This document shows positions 26,942 through 35,578 of a DNA stretch of 53,247 nucleotides, in pieces. Position 1 is the stretch's first letter; each line of letters opens with the position of its first letter. The notes beneath the pieces were generated by a model that was not told the DNA's origin, searched no databases, and was given only the letters and a program-made list of their open reading frames with translations. A program made the translations under genes and the position numbers. The DNA lies in NCBI GenBank assembly GCA_017431785.1, contig JAFRKJ010000040.1, positions 1-53,247 on the forward strand, in the 5' to 3' direction. Source of the stretch: Bacillota bacterium. Its GTDB lineage: Bacteria > Bacillota > Clostridia > Peptostreptococcales > Anaerovoracaceae.

Positions 26942-27889
26942 ATGAAGAAACCAATTCACGAATACAAAAAAGTCGCAGTCATCGGCTGCGGCTTTATCGG
27001 TTACAGCTGGGGTGTTGCCTTTGCGAGAAAAGGGCTTGAAACCTGGATGTACAACAGACCGTCAAAGACGCTCGACACCGTCGAAGATCGGATGCGCGGA
27101 GCACTTCAATTTCTGTCAAAGGAAGGCGTTATTTCTGACGAAGAAATTGACGATGCTTTGGGTAACGTCCACATCACCGATGATCTCAGTGCAGCCGTCA
27201 ACGGCGCTGATTATATTCAGGAATGTCTGTGGGAAGACCTCGCTCTCAAACAGGACATCTTCAAAACTCTGACCGACATGACTGACGAAAACGTTCCCAT
27301 TGGATCGAGTTGCTCCGGTCTGCGCATCACGGACATCGCCGGCAAGGTAGCCAACCATCCGGAGCGTTGTATTGTTGCACACCCGACCAACCCGCCGCAC
27401 CTGATTCCGTTCATGGAAATCTCCGGCGACAATGCTTCACAGGAAGTCAAAGATTCTGTCTTCGATTTCTTCGAACAAGTTGTGGGGCAGAAACCGATCC
27501 AGTGCAAGGAAGTCTACGGATATGTTTTGAACAGACTGCAATTGTCCCTCGTGCAGGAAGCGCTCTATCTGGTGCAGGAAGACATCTGCAATGTGGAGGC
27601 AGTGGAACGCGCTCTCACAGAGGGTCTCGGGTTAAGATGGGCGTTCACCGGTCCTTTCGGCGTCGAAGAGCTCAACTCACCGAACCTCTTCGAAGGGCTC
27701 GACAAATACAAAGATTACATGATTGAGTTCTTCACAAAGGAACAGAAAAAAGTCTACGATTACGATAAGGACTTTATCAAAAAATGCGTTGACGGATTCG
27801 CGCCGCTCATGGATGGAAAGTCACATGAAGAATATCTTCTGTGGCGTGACCAGATGGTGACGAGAACCCGCCGGCTCAAAGAGGATTAA
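26942..27889 (+). CDS. 3-hydroxyacyl-CoA dehydrogenase family protein
   Basis: The product has 315 residues. An N-terminal Rossmann fold carries GCGFIGYSWG (residues ~13-22). The family signature HPTNPPHLIPFMEI, with the catalytic His, lies near residue 142, followed by the conserved YGYVLNRLQ and GLGLRWAFTGPFG in the C-terminal helical domain. The length and the R/Y.F.GP motif recall the lambda-crystallin/L-gulonate 3-dehydrogenase and L-carnitine dehydrogenase branch more than the HBD enzymes of butyrate synthesis. It is an NAD(P)-linked cytoplasmic dehydrogenase for a 3-hydroxy acid or its CoA ester; the substrate is unresolved. It is translated after the Fe-ADH gene (SD AAGGAAAG) and ends 18 bp before the convergent phosphate transporter. 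Confidence 0.85.
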   Translation: MKKPIHEYKKVAVIGCGFIGYSWGVAFARKGLETWMYNRPSKTLDTVEDRMRGALQFLSKEGVISDEEIDDALGNVHITDDLSAAVNGADYIQECLWEDLALKQDIFKTLTDMTDENVPIGSSCSGLRITDIAGKVANHPERCIVAHPTNPPHLIPFMEISGDNASQEVKDSVFDFFEQVVGQKPIQCKEVYGYVLNRLQLSLVQEALYLVQEDICNVEAVERALTEGLGLRWAFTGPFGVEELNSPNLFEGLDKYKDYMIEFFTKEQKKVYDYDKDFIKKCVDGFAPLMDGKSHEEYLLWRDQMVTRTRRLKED

Positions 27890-27907
27890 CCTCGCGGCTG
27901 CGAAGTG

Positions 27908-29668
27908 TTATACGACCCAGAAGCGTGCGAAGTATTCATCGTACAGCTCCTTGAATGCTCTTTGTTCTTCTTCCGTTTTTAATTCTCTGTCATGGGTGCT
28001 CAGTTCGAGCCCATTCATTCTCTGCAGCAGATGCTGACAGACGTTGTTGCAGTGGTCGGAAATACGTTCGATATCTGTAAGCATTTCGATGAAGGACACG
28101 CCGCGTTCTACGGTACATGTTCCATCCTTCAGTCTGACAGCATGGTTGATTTTCATCATATCGACCATATCGTCGACGACTTCTTCCAGAGCCTCGACTT
28201 TCAGAACGAGTTCCTGCTCTTCTGTTTCGTACGCTTTTGATGTCGTCGTGAGTATCTCATTGATCGTATTTCTCAGGCAGTTGAATTCCGCCATACTTTC
28301 ATCAGAATATTTTTCGCCGTCATTGTGCATGATCTCAGCTTCTTCTGCCAGATTATCAACGTGATCGCCGATACGTTCCATGTCTCCTACTGTATGCAGA
28401 AGCTCCGTCGCGAAGATGTTCTGTCTCGCGCTGAGAGGATGCTCAGTAATATGGACGATGTATTCACCGAGTACCGTTTCGGTCTTATCGAGAAATGCTT
28501 CGTTTTCATTGATGGTTTCCCGCTTGTCCTCTTCATATTTATCCACCAGATCACATGCAATGTTGAAACTCTCTTTGCCTGTGTCGCACATGATATTGAT
28601 GACTTTTCTGCACTGCTCGAGAGCAACGTTTGGTGTATCGAAGAATCTTGTATCCAGCATAGCCAGTTCCTGATCCATCTTCGTATATCCGCCTTCGTCC
28701 TTAACGATTTTGGAAGCCAGTTTGATGAGCGGGTTGATAAACGGAAGGAAGATGACCGCCACAACCACATTGAACAAAGTGTGGAAGTTGGCAACAGCGC
28801 CCATGTTGACTTTGTCATCCCAGAAGTCGAATCCGATGACACCTTGATAAAGATAGATGGCAATGAGGAAGATTGCTGAACCCAGTACACACATTGTTAC
28901 GTCGATGGAGACAGCTCTCTTGGCGTCTCTGTTGACGCCGATGCTGGCGAGCAGAACGGTGACGCACTTGCCCAGGTTGCAGCCGATTGCGATCGGCGCA
29001 GCCATTGCGAAGGTAACAACACCAGTGGATGCTGTTGCCTGCAGAACACCGACTGCTGCGGATGAACTCTGAAGCAGAACGGTTACTGCCATTCCTACGG
29101 CAACACCCAGGAATGGATTGGCGAACAGCGTAAACAGTTTGCTGAACTCTTCGGATTCTGCCATCGGCGCGAAGCTGTTCTGCATCAGCGTCATGCCCAT
29201 GAACAGGATACCCAGTCCCATGAAGATTCCTGTCTTGTCCTTTAAGGACTGCCGTTTGGACATCAGCAATATAAACGCACTGACAACGATGAGAATCGGG
29301 GCGAATGTAGATGGCTTCAGCAGCATCAGGAAAATGTTGTCGCCGCTGATGTCGCCCATTCGAAGGATCTGTGCTGTGATCGTCGTACCGATGTTTGCTC
29401 CCATGATGACCGGGACGCCCTGCGCCAGTTTCAGTATTCCTGCGTTGAGAAAACCGACGACCATGATGATCGTCGCGGCGGAACTTTGAATGACCGCTGT
29501 AACGCCGGCTCCAAGGGCAACGCCCTTCGCCTTATTGCTTGTCAGCTTTTCCAAAATCTTCTCCATTTTGGCGCCGGCGGCGCTCTCAAGAGAGTTTCCC
29601 ATTAGCTTCATGCCGTACAGAAACATTCCGATTCCGCCCAGCATCATAAGCACTGATTCAAATGTCAA
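27908..29668 (-). CDS. Na+/phosphate cotransporter with C-terminal PhoU domain
   Basis: The product has 586 residues. The membrane part (~1-320) holds two inverted Na_Pi_cotrans repeats with the paired signatures QSSAATIIMVVGF/GANIGTT and QSSSAAVGVLQ/GCNLGKC. Residues ~340-560 form a helical PhoU-like domain (E..VLGEYIVHI, DMERIGDHVDNLAEEAE, DIERISDHCNNV). It should import inorganic phosphate with Na+; the PhoU part may sense or gate phosphate flow. It starts with TTG overlapping the kinase stop (TTGA), with SD GGGGGTG, so it is translationally coupled to the phoP-phoR-like pair. Confidence 0.92.
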   Translation of the reverse strand: MTFESVLMMLGGIGMFLYGMKLMGNSLESAAGAKMEKILEKLTSNKAKGVALGAGVTAVIQSSAATIIMVVGFLNAGILKLAQGVPVIMGANIGTTITAQILRMGDISGDNIFLMLLKPSTFAPILIVVSAFILLMSKRQSLKDKTGIFMGLGILFMGMTLMQNSFAPMAESEEFSKLFTLFANPFLGVAVGMAVTVLLQSSSAAVGVLQATASTGVVTFAMAAPIAIGCNLGKCVTVLLASIGVNRDAKRAVSIDVTMCVLGSAIFLIAIYLYQGVIGFDFWDDKVNMGAVANFHTLFNVVVAVIFLPFINPLIKLASKIVKDEGGYTKMDQELAMLDTRFFDTPNVALEQCRKVINIMCDTGKESFNIACDLVDKYEEDKRETINENEAFLDKTETVLGEYIVHITEHPLSARQNIFATELLHTVGDMERIGDHVDNLAEEAEIMHNDGEKYSDESMAEFNCLRNTINEILTTTSKAYETEEQELVLKVEALEEVVDDMVDMMKINHAVRLKDGTCTVERGVSFIEMLTDIERISDHCNNVCQHLLQRMNGLELSTHDRELKTEEEQRAFKELYDEYFARFWVV

Positions 29669-30429
29669 TTGTTCACCCCCTTAGGAAAAGTAATTGTAAT
29701 AGTGGTTCCATATTTCGGCGCGCTTACCAGATGGATCTCGCCGTTATGAATTGCGGATGCGTGTTTGACGATGGAAAGTCCGAGGCCGGTTCCTCCGACT
29801 TCCTTCGAATGACTTTTATCAACTCTATAGAATCTTTCGAAGACTCGTTCCTGCTGCTCGTGCGGAATGCCGATTCCGCTGTCGTTGACCGTCAGCACCG
29901 CGCGGTCGCGGAAATCATTGATGTCGACTTTCACGCTGCCGTGTGGATTGTTGTATTTGATTCCGTTTTCACAGAGATTATAGATGATGAGACTGAGCAG
30001 CTGAGAATACCCATTGATCACACTCGACTCTCCGGTCAGCTGCAGTGTAACGCCTGCCGCTGCCGCTTCTTCTTCCAGAGACTTGACTGCGCTGGCAGCG
30101 ACTTCATAGAGATCGACGTCTTCCCTGCTCATGTCTTCCATGCCCTCATCGAGATGGGACAATTCCAGAATGTCATTGACCAGAGTGATCATTCTCTGGG
30201 ACTCGGAGTAGATGCGTTCCGCGAACTGCTGCACATCTTCTTCTTTGACCATGCCGCTCTTGAGAAGTTCCGCGTAACCGGAGATGGAGTGGAGCGGCGT
30301 CTTCAGTTCGTGAGAGACATTCGCCGTGAACTCCTGCCGCATTTTCTCCGCTTCACGCTGCGCTTTGCTTCTCTCCTCGGTGGCGATTTTTTTAGAGATG
30401 CGTTCATAGATAAAATTCTTTTTTGCCAT
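29665..30429 (-). CDS. PhoR-like histidine kinase lacking a sensor and membrane domain
   Basis: The kinase has only 254 residues. It starts MAKKNFIYERISKK and goes straight into the HisKA motif FTANVSHELKTPLHS (His near 40), then an HATPase domain with N-box (NLCENGIKYNN), DSGIGIP, ERFYRV and GGTGLGLSIVKH. PhoR proteins of Gram-positives usually have two membrane helices plus PAS domains before this; none is present and no upstream extension is possible because the regulator ends 10 bp away. It should be soluble, or recruited by a partner. The PhoU-bearing transporter coupled to it is the obvious candidate for signal input. Confidence 0.9.
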   Translation of the reverse strand: MAKKNFIYERISKKIATEERSKAQREAEKMRQEFTANVSHELKTPLHSISGYAELLKSGMVKEEDVQQFAERIYSESQRMITLVNDILELSHLDEGMEDMSREDVDLYEVAASAVKSLEEEAAAAGVTLQLTGESSVINGYSQLLSLIIYNLCENGIKYNNPHGSVKVDINDFRDRAVLTVNDSGIGIPHEQQERVFERFYRVDKSHSKEVGGTGLGLSIVKHASAIHNGEIHLVSAPKYGTTITITFPKGVNN

Positions 30430-30439
30430 ACGCTGTCAC

Positions 30440-31123
30440 CTAACCTATGCTGCCGAGTCTGTAGCCGACGCCACGAACGGTTTCAATATATCTGCCGCAC
30501 TCCTTCAGTTTTGTCCGTAGGGTTCCGATGTGAACATCGACCGTTCTGGTCTCTCCCACATAGTCGATTCCCCAGATGTTTGAGAGGAGTGTCTCTCTCG
30601 TAAATACATGTTCCGGATTTTCCATGAACAGTTTCAGAAGTTCAAACTCTTTCAGGGTCAGAACAACTTCCTCGCCGGCAACTAAAACTTTGCGGGCCGG
30701 CACGTTCAGATTGAGTTCTCCGATTTCGATGATTGTTTCCTCTTCTTCATTTGTTCCCGCACGTCTGAGGACGGCGTTGACTCTGGCGATCATCTCCATC
30801 ATACCGAACGGCTTGGTCAGGAAATCGTCTGCTCCCGTATCCAGCCCTATGACTTTATCGAATTCGGTTCCCTTGGCTGTGGCCATGATCACCGGGATTT
30901 TTCTCGTCGCCGGATTTGCTTTGAGCTTCTGCAGAATCACCATGCCGTCTTCTCCCGGAAGCATAATGTCGAGCATGATGAGCTGAGGCTTTTCGTCTTC
31001 GTTCTGAATCGCCTCGAACAGCTCGCTGCCGTCGTTGAATCCGCGCGCCTCGAATCCTGAAGTTCTCAGCGCGTATATCATTAAATCTCTGATGGAAATG
31101 TCATCTTCAACACAGAAAATCAT
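30440..31123 (-). CDS. PhoP/OmpR-family response regulator
   Basis: The product has 227 residues. The receiver domain (~1-120) shows ED at 6-7, phospho-acceptor Asp in MLDIMLPGEDG (~51), T in MATAKG and K in TKPFGM. A winged-helix Trans_reg_C domain follows at ~130-225 (LTLKEFELLKLF, VFTRETLLSNIWG, TVDVHIGTLRTKL, RGVGYRLG). SD AAGGAGAT precedes the ATG. It is first in the operon, followed 10 nt later by the sensorless kinase and then the Na/Pi transporter; with the Pho-box-like array upstream this supports a phosphate-starvation regulator. The name phoP is by context. Confidence 0.9.
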   Translation of the reverse strand: MIFCVEDDISIRDLMIYALRTSGFEARGFNDGSELFEAIQNEDEKPQLIMLDIMLPGEDGMVILQKLKANPATRKIPVIMATAKGTEFDKVIGLDTGADDFLTKPFGMMEMIARVNAVLRRAGTNEEEETIIEIGELNLNVPARKVLVAGEEVVLTLKEFELLKLFMENPEHVFTRETLLSNIWGIDYVGETRTVDVHIGTLRTKLKECGRYIETVRGVGYRLGSIG

Positions 31124-31149
31124 TTTATCTCCTTTTTAAGAATACTGCT

Positions 31150-31213
31150 GATATATTAATATTACTATCGGTTTTTCAAATGCACTGACGAACAATTGTA
31201 AAATCTATGTAAA
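31150..31213 (-). promoter_or_regulatory. Pho-box-like direct repeat array and promoter of the phoP-like operon
   Basis: On the minus strand two perfect TTTACA units (31208-31213 and 31197-31202) are 11 bp apart. They are followed in phase by degenerate TCGTCA (31186-31191) and TTTGAA (31175-31180). This is the Bacillus-type PhoP box layout (TT(A/C/T)ACA every 11 bp). TTGAAA (31174-31179) can serve as -35 with TATATC (31150-31155) as -10 at 18 bp. The array overlaps the stop codon of the AraC gene. Confidence 0.6.
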
Positions 31214-32164
31214 ACGAGCCCTCTCCACCTGCCGGGCTGCAATGTAATCCTTGATGATTTCCCTTGCTTCATCCATAGGATACTCATAGTATCCCTCTTT
31301 TATCCGCATGAGACGAGCGTACTCTTTACGGTGTTGGAGCGGCGTCGTCTGCCAGTGTATTTTGAATGCGCGGTAGAAGTATTTCTCCGATGAGAAACCT
31401 GCCATCGCCGAGATTTCACCAATGGGAAGGTCTGTTTCCAAAAGCAACTTTTCTGCATAGAAACAGCGGAAATAATTCACCGCTTCCGAGAAAGAATGAA
31501 AGTTTGTCCGCTTCATGAAACTCGAAATATAAGATGGATTCAGATAGATGATCTTCGACAATTCGGAAATCGTAATCTTGCTTCTATAGTTATTAAGGAT
31601 ATATTCCAAAATCATTCTCAGGCGATCTGCATATTTATCGTCACCTTCCTCGTACCACCCTTCAATAGAGAACCAGGAGAATCTATTCATCAGCAGATCC
31701 ACCAGATTCAGTCGGATATCTTCACAGATGACCGCAGCGTTTTCCTGCCTCTCTGAAACGACATACATTGCAGCCAGAAGCACATCACAGACCCGTTGTA
31801 CTTCTTCCGGATGCCGGGTGTATTTCGGGTGGGTTGTGCAGGAGAAAATCGTCTCGAAAACCTCCTCACGAGTGTAGTTCGGATGGTTCAAATCAATATG
31901 TACGACCAAACAGAGGTTGTCCTTATCTGCCATAATATTATGTGCATCGTCCCGATCGAATGTCACGAGATCTCCTGCCTTTAGATGCAGTTCGTCATGA
32001 GCAATATGCCCCCAGACATGTCCCTGCAGACAGTACACCATCTCCACCGCACCATTATGTCTATGGGGCTGAATGTGACGGATGTTCAGAAGCTGCACTT
32101 GCAGCCCCGTGCCGGCTAAATAATCCGGTTTGATTGTTTCGCAGAGATTGTTTTGCTTTGTCAT
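31205..32164 (-). CDS. AraC-family regulator with N-terminal cupin domain
   Basis: The product has 319 residues. An N-terminal cupin-type sensor lies at ~20-110 (IQPHRHNGAVEMVYCLQG, HLKAGDLVTFDRDDAHNI). Two helix-turn-helix motifs follow at ~195-290, with the AraC signatures ITISELSKIIYLNPSYISSFMKR and LPIGEISAMAGFSSEKYFYRAFK. It is divergent from the amidohydrolase-permease operon across a 162-bp gap, the usual arrangement for a ligand-responsive activator of those genes. The ligand may be the transported substrate (inference). Its end overlaps the Pho-box array of the next operon. Confidence 0.88.
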   Translation of the reverse strand: MTKQNNLCETIKPDYLAGTGLQVQLLNIRHIQPHRHNGAVEMVYCLQGHVWGHIAHDELHLKAGDLVTFDRDDAHNIMADKDNLCLVVHIDLNHPNYTREEVFETIFSCTTHPKYTRHPEEVQRVCDVLLAAMYVVSERQENAAVICEDIRLNLVDLLMNRFSWFSIEGWYEEGDDKYADRLRMILEYILNNYRSKITISELSKIIYLNPSYISSFMKRTNFHSFSEAVNYFRCFYAEKLLLETDLPIGEISAMAGFSSEKYFYRAFKIHWQTTPLQHRKEYARLMRIKEGYYEYPMDEAREIIKDYIAARQVERARFT

Positions 32165-32326
32165 CTGATTTATTTGCGTTAAGTGGTCAAATTCTTAAAT
32201 AATTAATCAAAAACGTCATTAAAAAAGGTATTTTTTCTTCTTTTGCTTGATATTATCATAATACTGTAAAGAAATAAAGTGTTTTAGCTGGAATAGAATA
32301 CATGAAATCATACGGAGGACAGAACT

Positions 32327-34027
32327 ATGAATGCACCTGAATTGATTCTGACAAACGGTAAAGTATATTCTGTTACACTGGATGATGAAATCATCCGCGG
32401 CGATGCCGTCGCTGTGAAAGACGGAAAGATTTTCAAAGTCGGTACAGCTGATGAAATTGCTGCCTTTGCAAGTGATGATACTGAAGTAATCGACTGCCAC
32501 GGAAATACCATCTTGCCTGGTCTTTGCGACGCGCATTGCCACCCATCTCTTGCCGCCTCCTCAATGGCGGGGGCAGATTTGTTCGGCGTCTATCGCGAAG
32601 AAGGTCAGAGCGCCGATGAAGTCATCGACATCCTGATGGGAAAGCTGAAAGAATATGTTGACGCAAATCCGGACAAGGAAGTCATCAGAGGCACAGGATG
32701 GGTTTATCAGATTTTCAATCCTGCAGAGCGGATGCCGACGAGACATGACATAGATAAAATCTGTGCAGACAAGCCGGTCATTCTCGAATCCTTCTGCCAG
32801 CACAACCTCTGGGTAAATACGAAAGCAATTGAAATCGCAGGGGTTGACGAGAACACACCTGATACGAAAATCGGCTGCATTTATAGAGAAGAAGATGGCT
32901 ACCCGCAGGGTGTCTTCAATGATCCCGAAGCAATGGAATACATCAGGATGGGCGTTCCGGGATACGACCTCAGCGTGGAAGAATACAAACAATCGATCCT
33001 CTGGTATCAGCATGAATGCGCGAACCGCTACGGCGTAACTTTCGTACAGGATTGCATGCATACTGATAACGCGCGGCAGGCATACAAAGAGCTTGCCGAA
33101 GAAGGAAAACTGACCATCAGATTACGTGCAGTCTATCACCTAAAGCCGGAGAAATACGAACAGCAGATGCCGGAGTTTATCTCACGCAAAGGCACCGACA
33201 ACGTCGGTAACGATTTCCGCATCGACACCGTGAAGATGTTTGCAGAAGGAACCTTCAGCATGCTCGACGGATACCTGCCGGACTTTTGTGATGCTCTAGG
33301 CGTACCGCATGATTTCAACGGACCGCTTTACTGGCCGGACGACGTGTTTACCGAGTACGCTGCAAAAGCAATGGAAGCAGGATTCAACGTCCATGTTCAT
33401 GCCATGGGTGACGCGTCTGTCAAGCAGAGCGCCGAATGTCTCGCGAAGGCGCAGCACATCGTCGGAAAACAACCGCGAAATATCATCGCCCATGTGATGC
33501 TCACTCCTGATGAAACCGCAGCGCTAATGGGTAAGGAAAAAATCATCGCAAACTGTCAGCCGGCTTGGATGATGCTCGAGTCAGACGTCTCCGGTGAAAT
33601 TGAAATGTTCGGCGCTGAGAAAGCGCTGCAATCTTATCCGTTCAGAAAATTCATCGACAACGGCGTGACCGTTGCCTTTGGAACAGACTTCCCTGTTACG
33701 CCGCCGCCGGATACGATGCAGGAAATCTGCGCGGCTATGACAAGAGAGATCACGCCGGGATCCATCGGTTACGACAAATTCCAAGGTCAGAAACTCGGTG
33801 CTGAAGAGCCGGCAACACTGGCGGAAGCAATCAAGGCGCTGAGCATTAACGGCGCATATCAGATGTTCGGTGAAGAATTTACCGGTTCCATTGAAGAAGG
33901 TAAATCCGCGGAACTCGTCGTTCTGGATTCAGATCTTGAAAGCACACCGGCAAAAGACATTTACGCTGTCAAAATCGACAAAACGATTTTCAAAGGCAAA
34001 GTCGTCTTCGACTTAGCCTCGGAATAA
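32327..34027 (+). CDS. Amidohydrolase family protein (YtcJ-like)
   Basis: The product has 566 residues, typical of the amidohydrolase_3/YtcJ group. N-terminal and C-terminal strands form the small beta-sandwich (LILTNGKVYSV; GKSAELVVLDSD). The metal motif HCHP lies in LPGLCDAHCHPS near residue 70, a later H.H in VHVHAMGDASV near residue 355, and Asp in FGTDFPV near 450. It should hydrolyse an amide, N-acyl or related C-N bond in the cytoplasm; the substrate is unknown. SD GGAGGAC precedes the ATG. It shares an operon with an APC permease 53 bp downstream, and together they suggest uptake and cleavage of an N-substituted amino compound. Confidence 0.87.
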   Translation: MNAPELILTNGKVYSVTLDDEIIRGDAVAVKDGKIFKVGTADEIAAFASDDTEVIDCHGNTILPGLCDAHCHPSLAASSMAGADLFGVYREEGQSADEVIDILMGKLKEYVDANPDKEVIRGTGWVYQIFNPAERMPTRHDIDKICADKPVILESFCQHNLWVNTKAIEIAGVDENTPDTKIGCIYREEDGYPQGVFNDPEAMEYIRMGVPGYDLSVEEYKQSILWYQHECANRYGVTFVQDCMHTDNARQAYKELAEEGKLTIRLRAVYHLKPEKYEQQMPEFISRKGTDNVGNDFRIDTVKMFAEGTFSMLDGYLPDFCDALGVPHDFNGPLYWPDDVFTEYAAKAMEAGFNVHVHAMGDASVKQSAECLAKAQHIVGKQPRNIIAHVMLTPDETAALMGKEKIIANCQPAWMMLESDVSGEIEMFGAEKALQSYPFRKFIDNGVTVAFGTDFPVTPPPDTMQEICAAMTREITPGSIGYDKFQGQKLGAEEPATLAEAIKALSINGAYQMFGEEFTGSIEEGKSAELVVLDSDLESTPAKDIYAVKIDKTIFKGKVVFDLASE

Positions 34028-34080
34028 TACAAGCTATCATTATCATCAACTGATAAGCGTGAAAGGAAAGGAGAGCTGTT

Positions 34081-35493
34081 ATGGAAGAAAAAGAAGTAAT
34101 GGCTGAAGCAACGGCTGCGGAAAGCACCGTGCAAAAGGGCGCCCATACGGAAATGGATCGTGTCCTGTCAACGAAGGACATGGTCGTTCAGGGTATGGCG
34201 TGGCTTTGCCCGGCCTGCATCACGATGTATTACGGCATCATCAATGAGTCATCCGGCGGAGCGTTTCCTCTGGTAACACTCATCGCAGGTCTGGTTATGT
34301 TCATGGCTGCCTTTGGATATGCCAACATGGGTAAAAAGTACACACAGGGTGGTTCCGTTTACACCTATGTAGGCGGCACCTTCGGACCGAGACTCGGTTT
34401 CATGTCCGGATGGCTGATGATTCTGGACTACTTCCTGATGCCGATGATCTGCTATCTGACAAGCGGACTGTATCTGCACATTTTGTTCCCGGCAATCTCG
34501 GCGAACATCTTCACGATCCTGACGATTATATTTGTATTCATCTGTAACTACATCGGCGTTAAAGTGGCGACGCTCGTCAATGCGATCAACGTTATCGTTC
34601 CGATACTGATGCTGGTCGTCACAATCATCTGGATCATCAAATTCGTTGCTACTGACGCACCGCAGTCGACCGGAACCTTCCTGAGCATGAAGGCATTCAT
34701 GTCACCGGATACCATCAAGTGGGGCGGCGTGCTCCAGAGCGCTGCCGTCATGTGTGAACTGTTTATCGGATTCGACATCGCGACAACACTGGCAGGTGAA
34801 GCAAAGAATCCAACCAAAACAGTTCCAAGAGCTGTTATCATCATCGTCGTTTACACACTGGTCAGCTTCTTCCTGACAGCGTACCTGTTCAACTGCGGAT
34901 GGGTTTATGAGGACGGAATGCTCCAGGATCCAAATACTGCAATTACTGAATACTATGTCTATCTGGGACTTGGATGGATGAATCTGGTGTTTGTTCCAAT
35001 CAATACGATTGCCTGCATCGGATGCTGCATCGCGGGAAACATTTCCTCATCCAGAATCCTCTACAACATGGCAAGAGACGGCTTCCTGCCGAAGAAGTTC
35101 TTTGCATTCATTCACCCGAAGCACAAGACACCTTCCTTCAACATCGCTCTGGCCGGCGTTGCCGGACTCTCTGCACTGCTCTTCCAAGGACAGGTTATGG
35201 ATGCTGCGAACCTCTGCAGTTTCGGAGGATTGCTTGGTATGGTACTCGTAAATGTCTGTGTCATCGGTTCATACTGGTACAAAGACAAGCGCAGAGGAAC
35301 CAAGAACTTCTTTAGATACGTTCTCATGCCGGGTGCTGCAGCTGCATGCACACTCTTCCTGTGGTGCCAGCTTTCCGCCATGGCGAAGATCGTAGGTTTC
35401 TCATTCCTGGCACTTGGCGCCATCATCCTCGGCATCAAGACCAAGGGCTTCAAGGAGATGCCTCCTGAAATGGACTTCAGCGAAGCTGAATAA
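34081..35493 (+). CDS. APC-family amino acid permease
   Basis: The permease has 470 residues with about twelve hydrophobic helices. Conserved APC features are visible: the first-helix region VVQGMAWLCPACITMYYGII, GSVYTYVGGTFGPRLGFMSGW, FIGFDIATTLAGEAKNPTKTVPRAV, and SRILYNMARDGFLPKKFFAFIHPKHKTPSFN between later helices. It should import an amino acid or amine with a proton or by exchange across the cell membrane. SD AAAGGAGAG precedes the ATG. The preceding amidohydrolase probably acts on the imported compound. A strong terminator follows 35 bp after the stop. Confidence 0.9.
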   Translation: MEEKEVMAEATAAESTVQKGAHTEMDRVLSTKDMVVQGMAWLCPACITMYYGIINESSGGAFPLVTLIAGLVMFMAAFGYANMGKKYTQGGSVYTYVGGTFGPRLGFMSGWLMILDYFLMPMICYLTSGLYLHILFPAISANIFTILTIIFVFICNYIGVKVATLVNAINVIVPILMLVVTIIWIIKFVATDAPQSTGTFLSMKAFMSPDTIKWGGVLQSAAVMCELFIGFDIATTLAGEAKNPTKTVPRAVIIIVVYTLVSFFLTAYLFNCGWVYEDGMLQDPNTAITEYYVYLGLGWMNLVFVPINTIACIGCCIAGNISSSRILYNMARDGFLPKKFFAFIHPKHKTPSFNIALAGVAGLSALLFQGQVMDAANLCSFGGLLGMVLVNVCVIGSYWYKDKRRGTKNFFRYVLMPGAAAACTLFLWCQLSAMAKIVGFSFLALGAIILGIKTKGFKEMPPEMDFSEAE

Positions 35494-35527
35494 TACAAAG
35501 GCAATACAAATAAAACAACTCCACTAT

Positions 35528-35559
35528 AAAATCCCCGCGTCATAGGATGCGGGGATTTT
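35528..35559. terminator. Bidirectional rho-independent terminator
   Basis: AAAATCCCCGC, a 10-nt loop and GCGGGGATTTT pair, with T-runs on both strands. It sits between the convergent APC permease and FAD oxidoreductase operons and can serve both. Confidence 0.9.
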
Positions 35560-35578
35560 ATCTGTATTTTTCATTTGA

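Noticed and set aside
29662-30603. 313-codon plus-strand frame opposite the phoR-like kinase
   Set aside because: The kinase and regulator motifs on the minus strand explain the region; this frame crosses the boundary between two genes and has no SD or domain.
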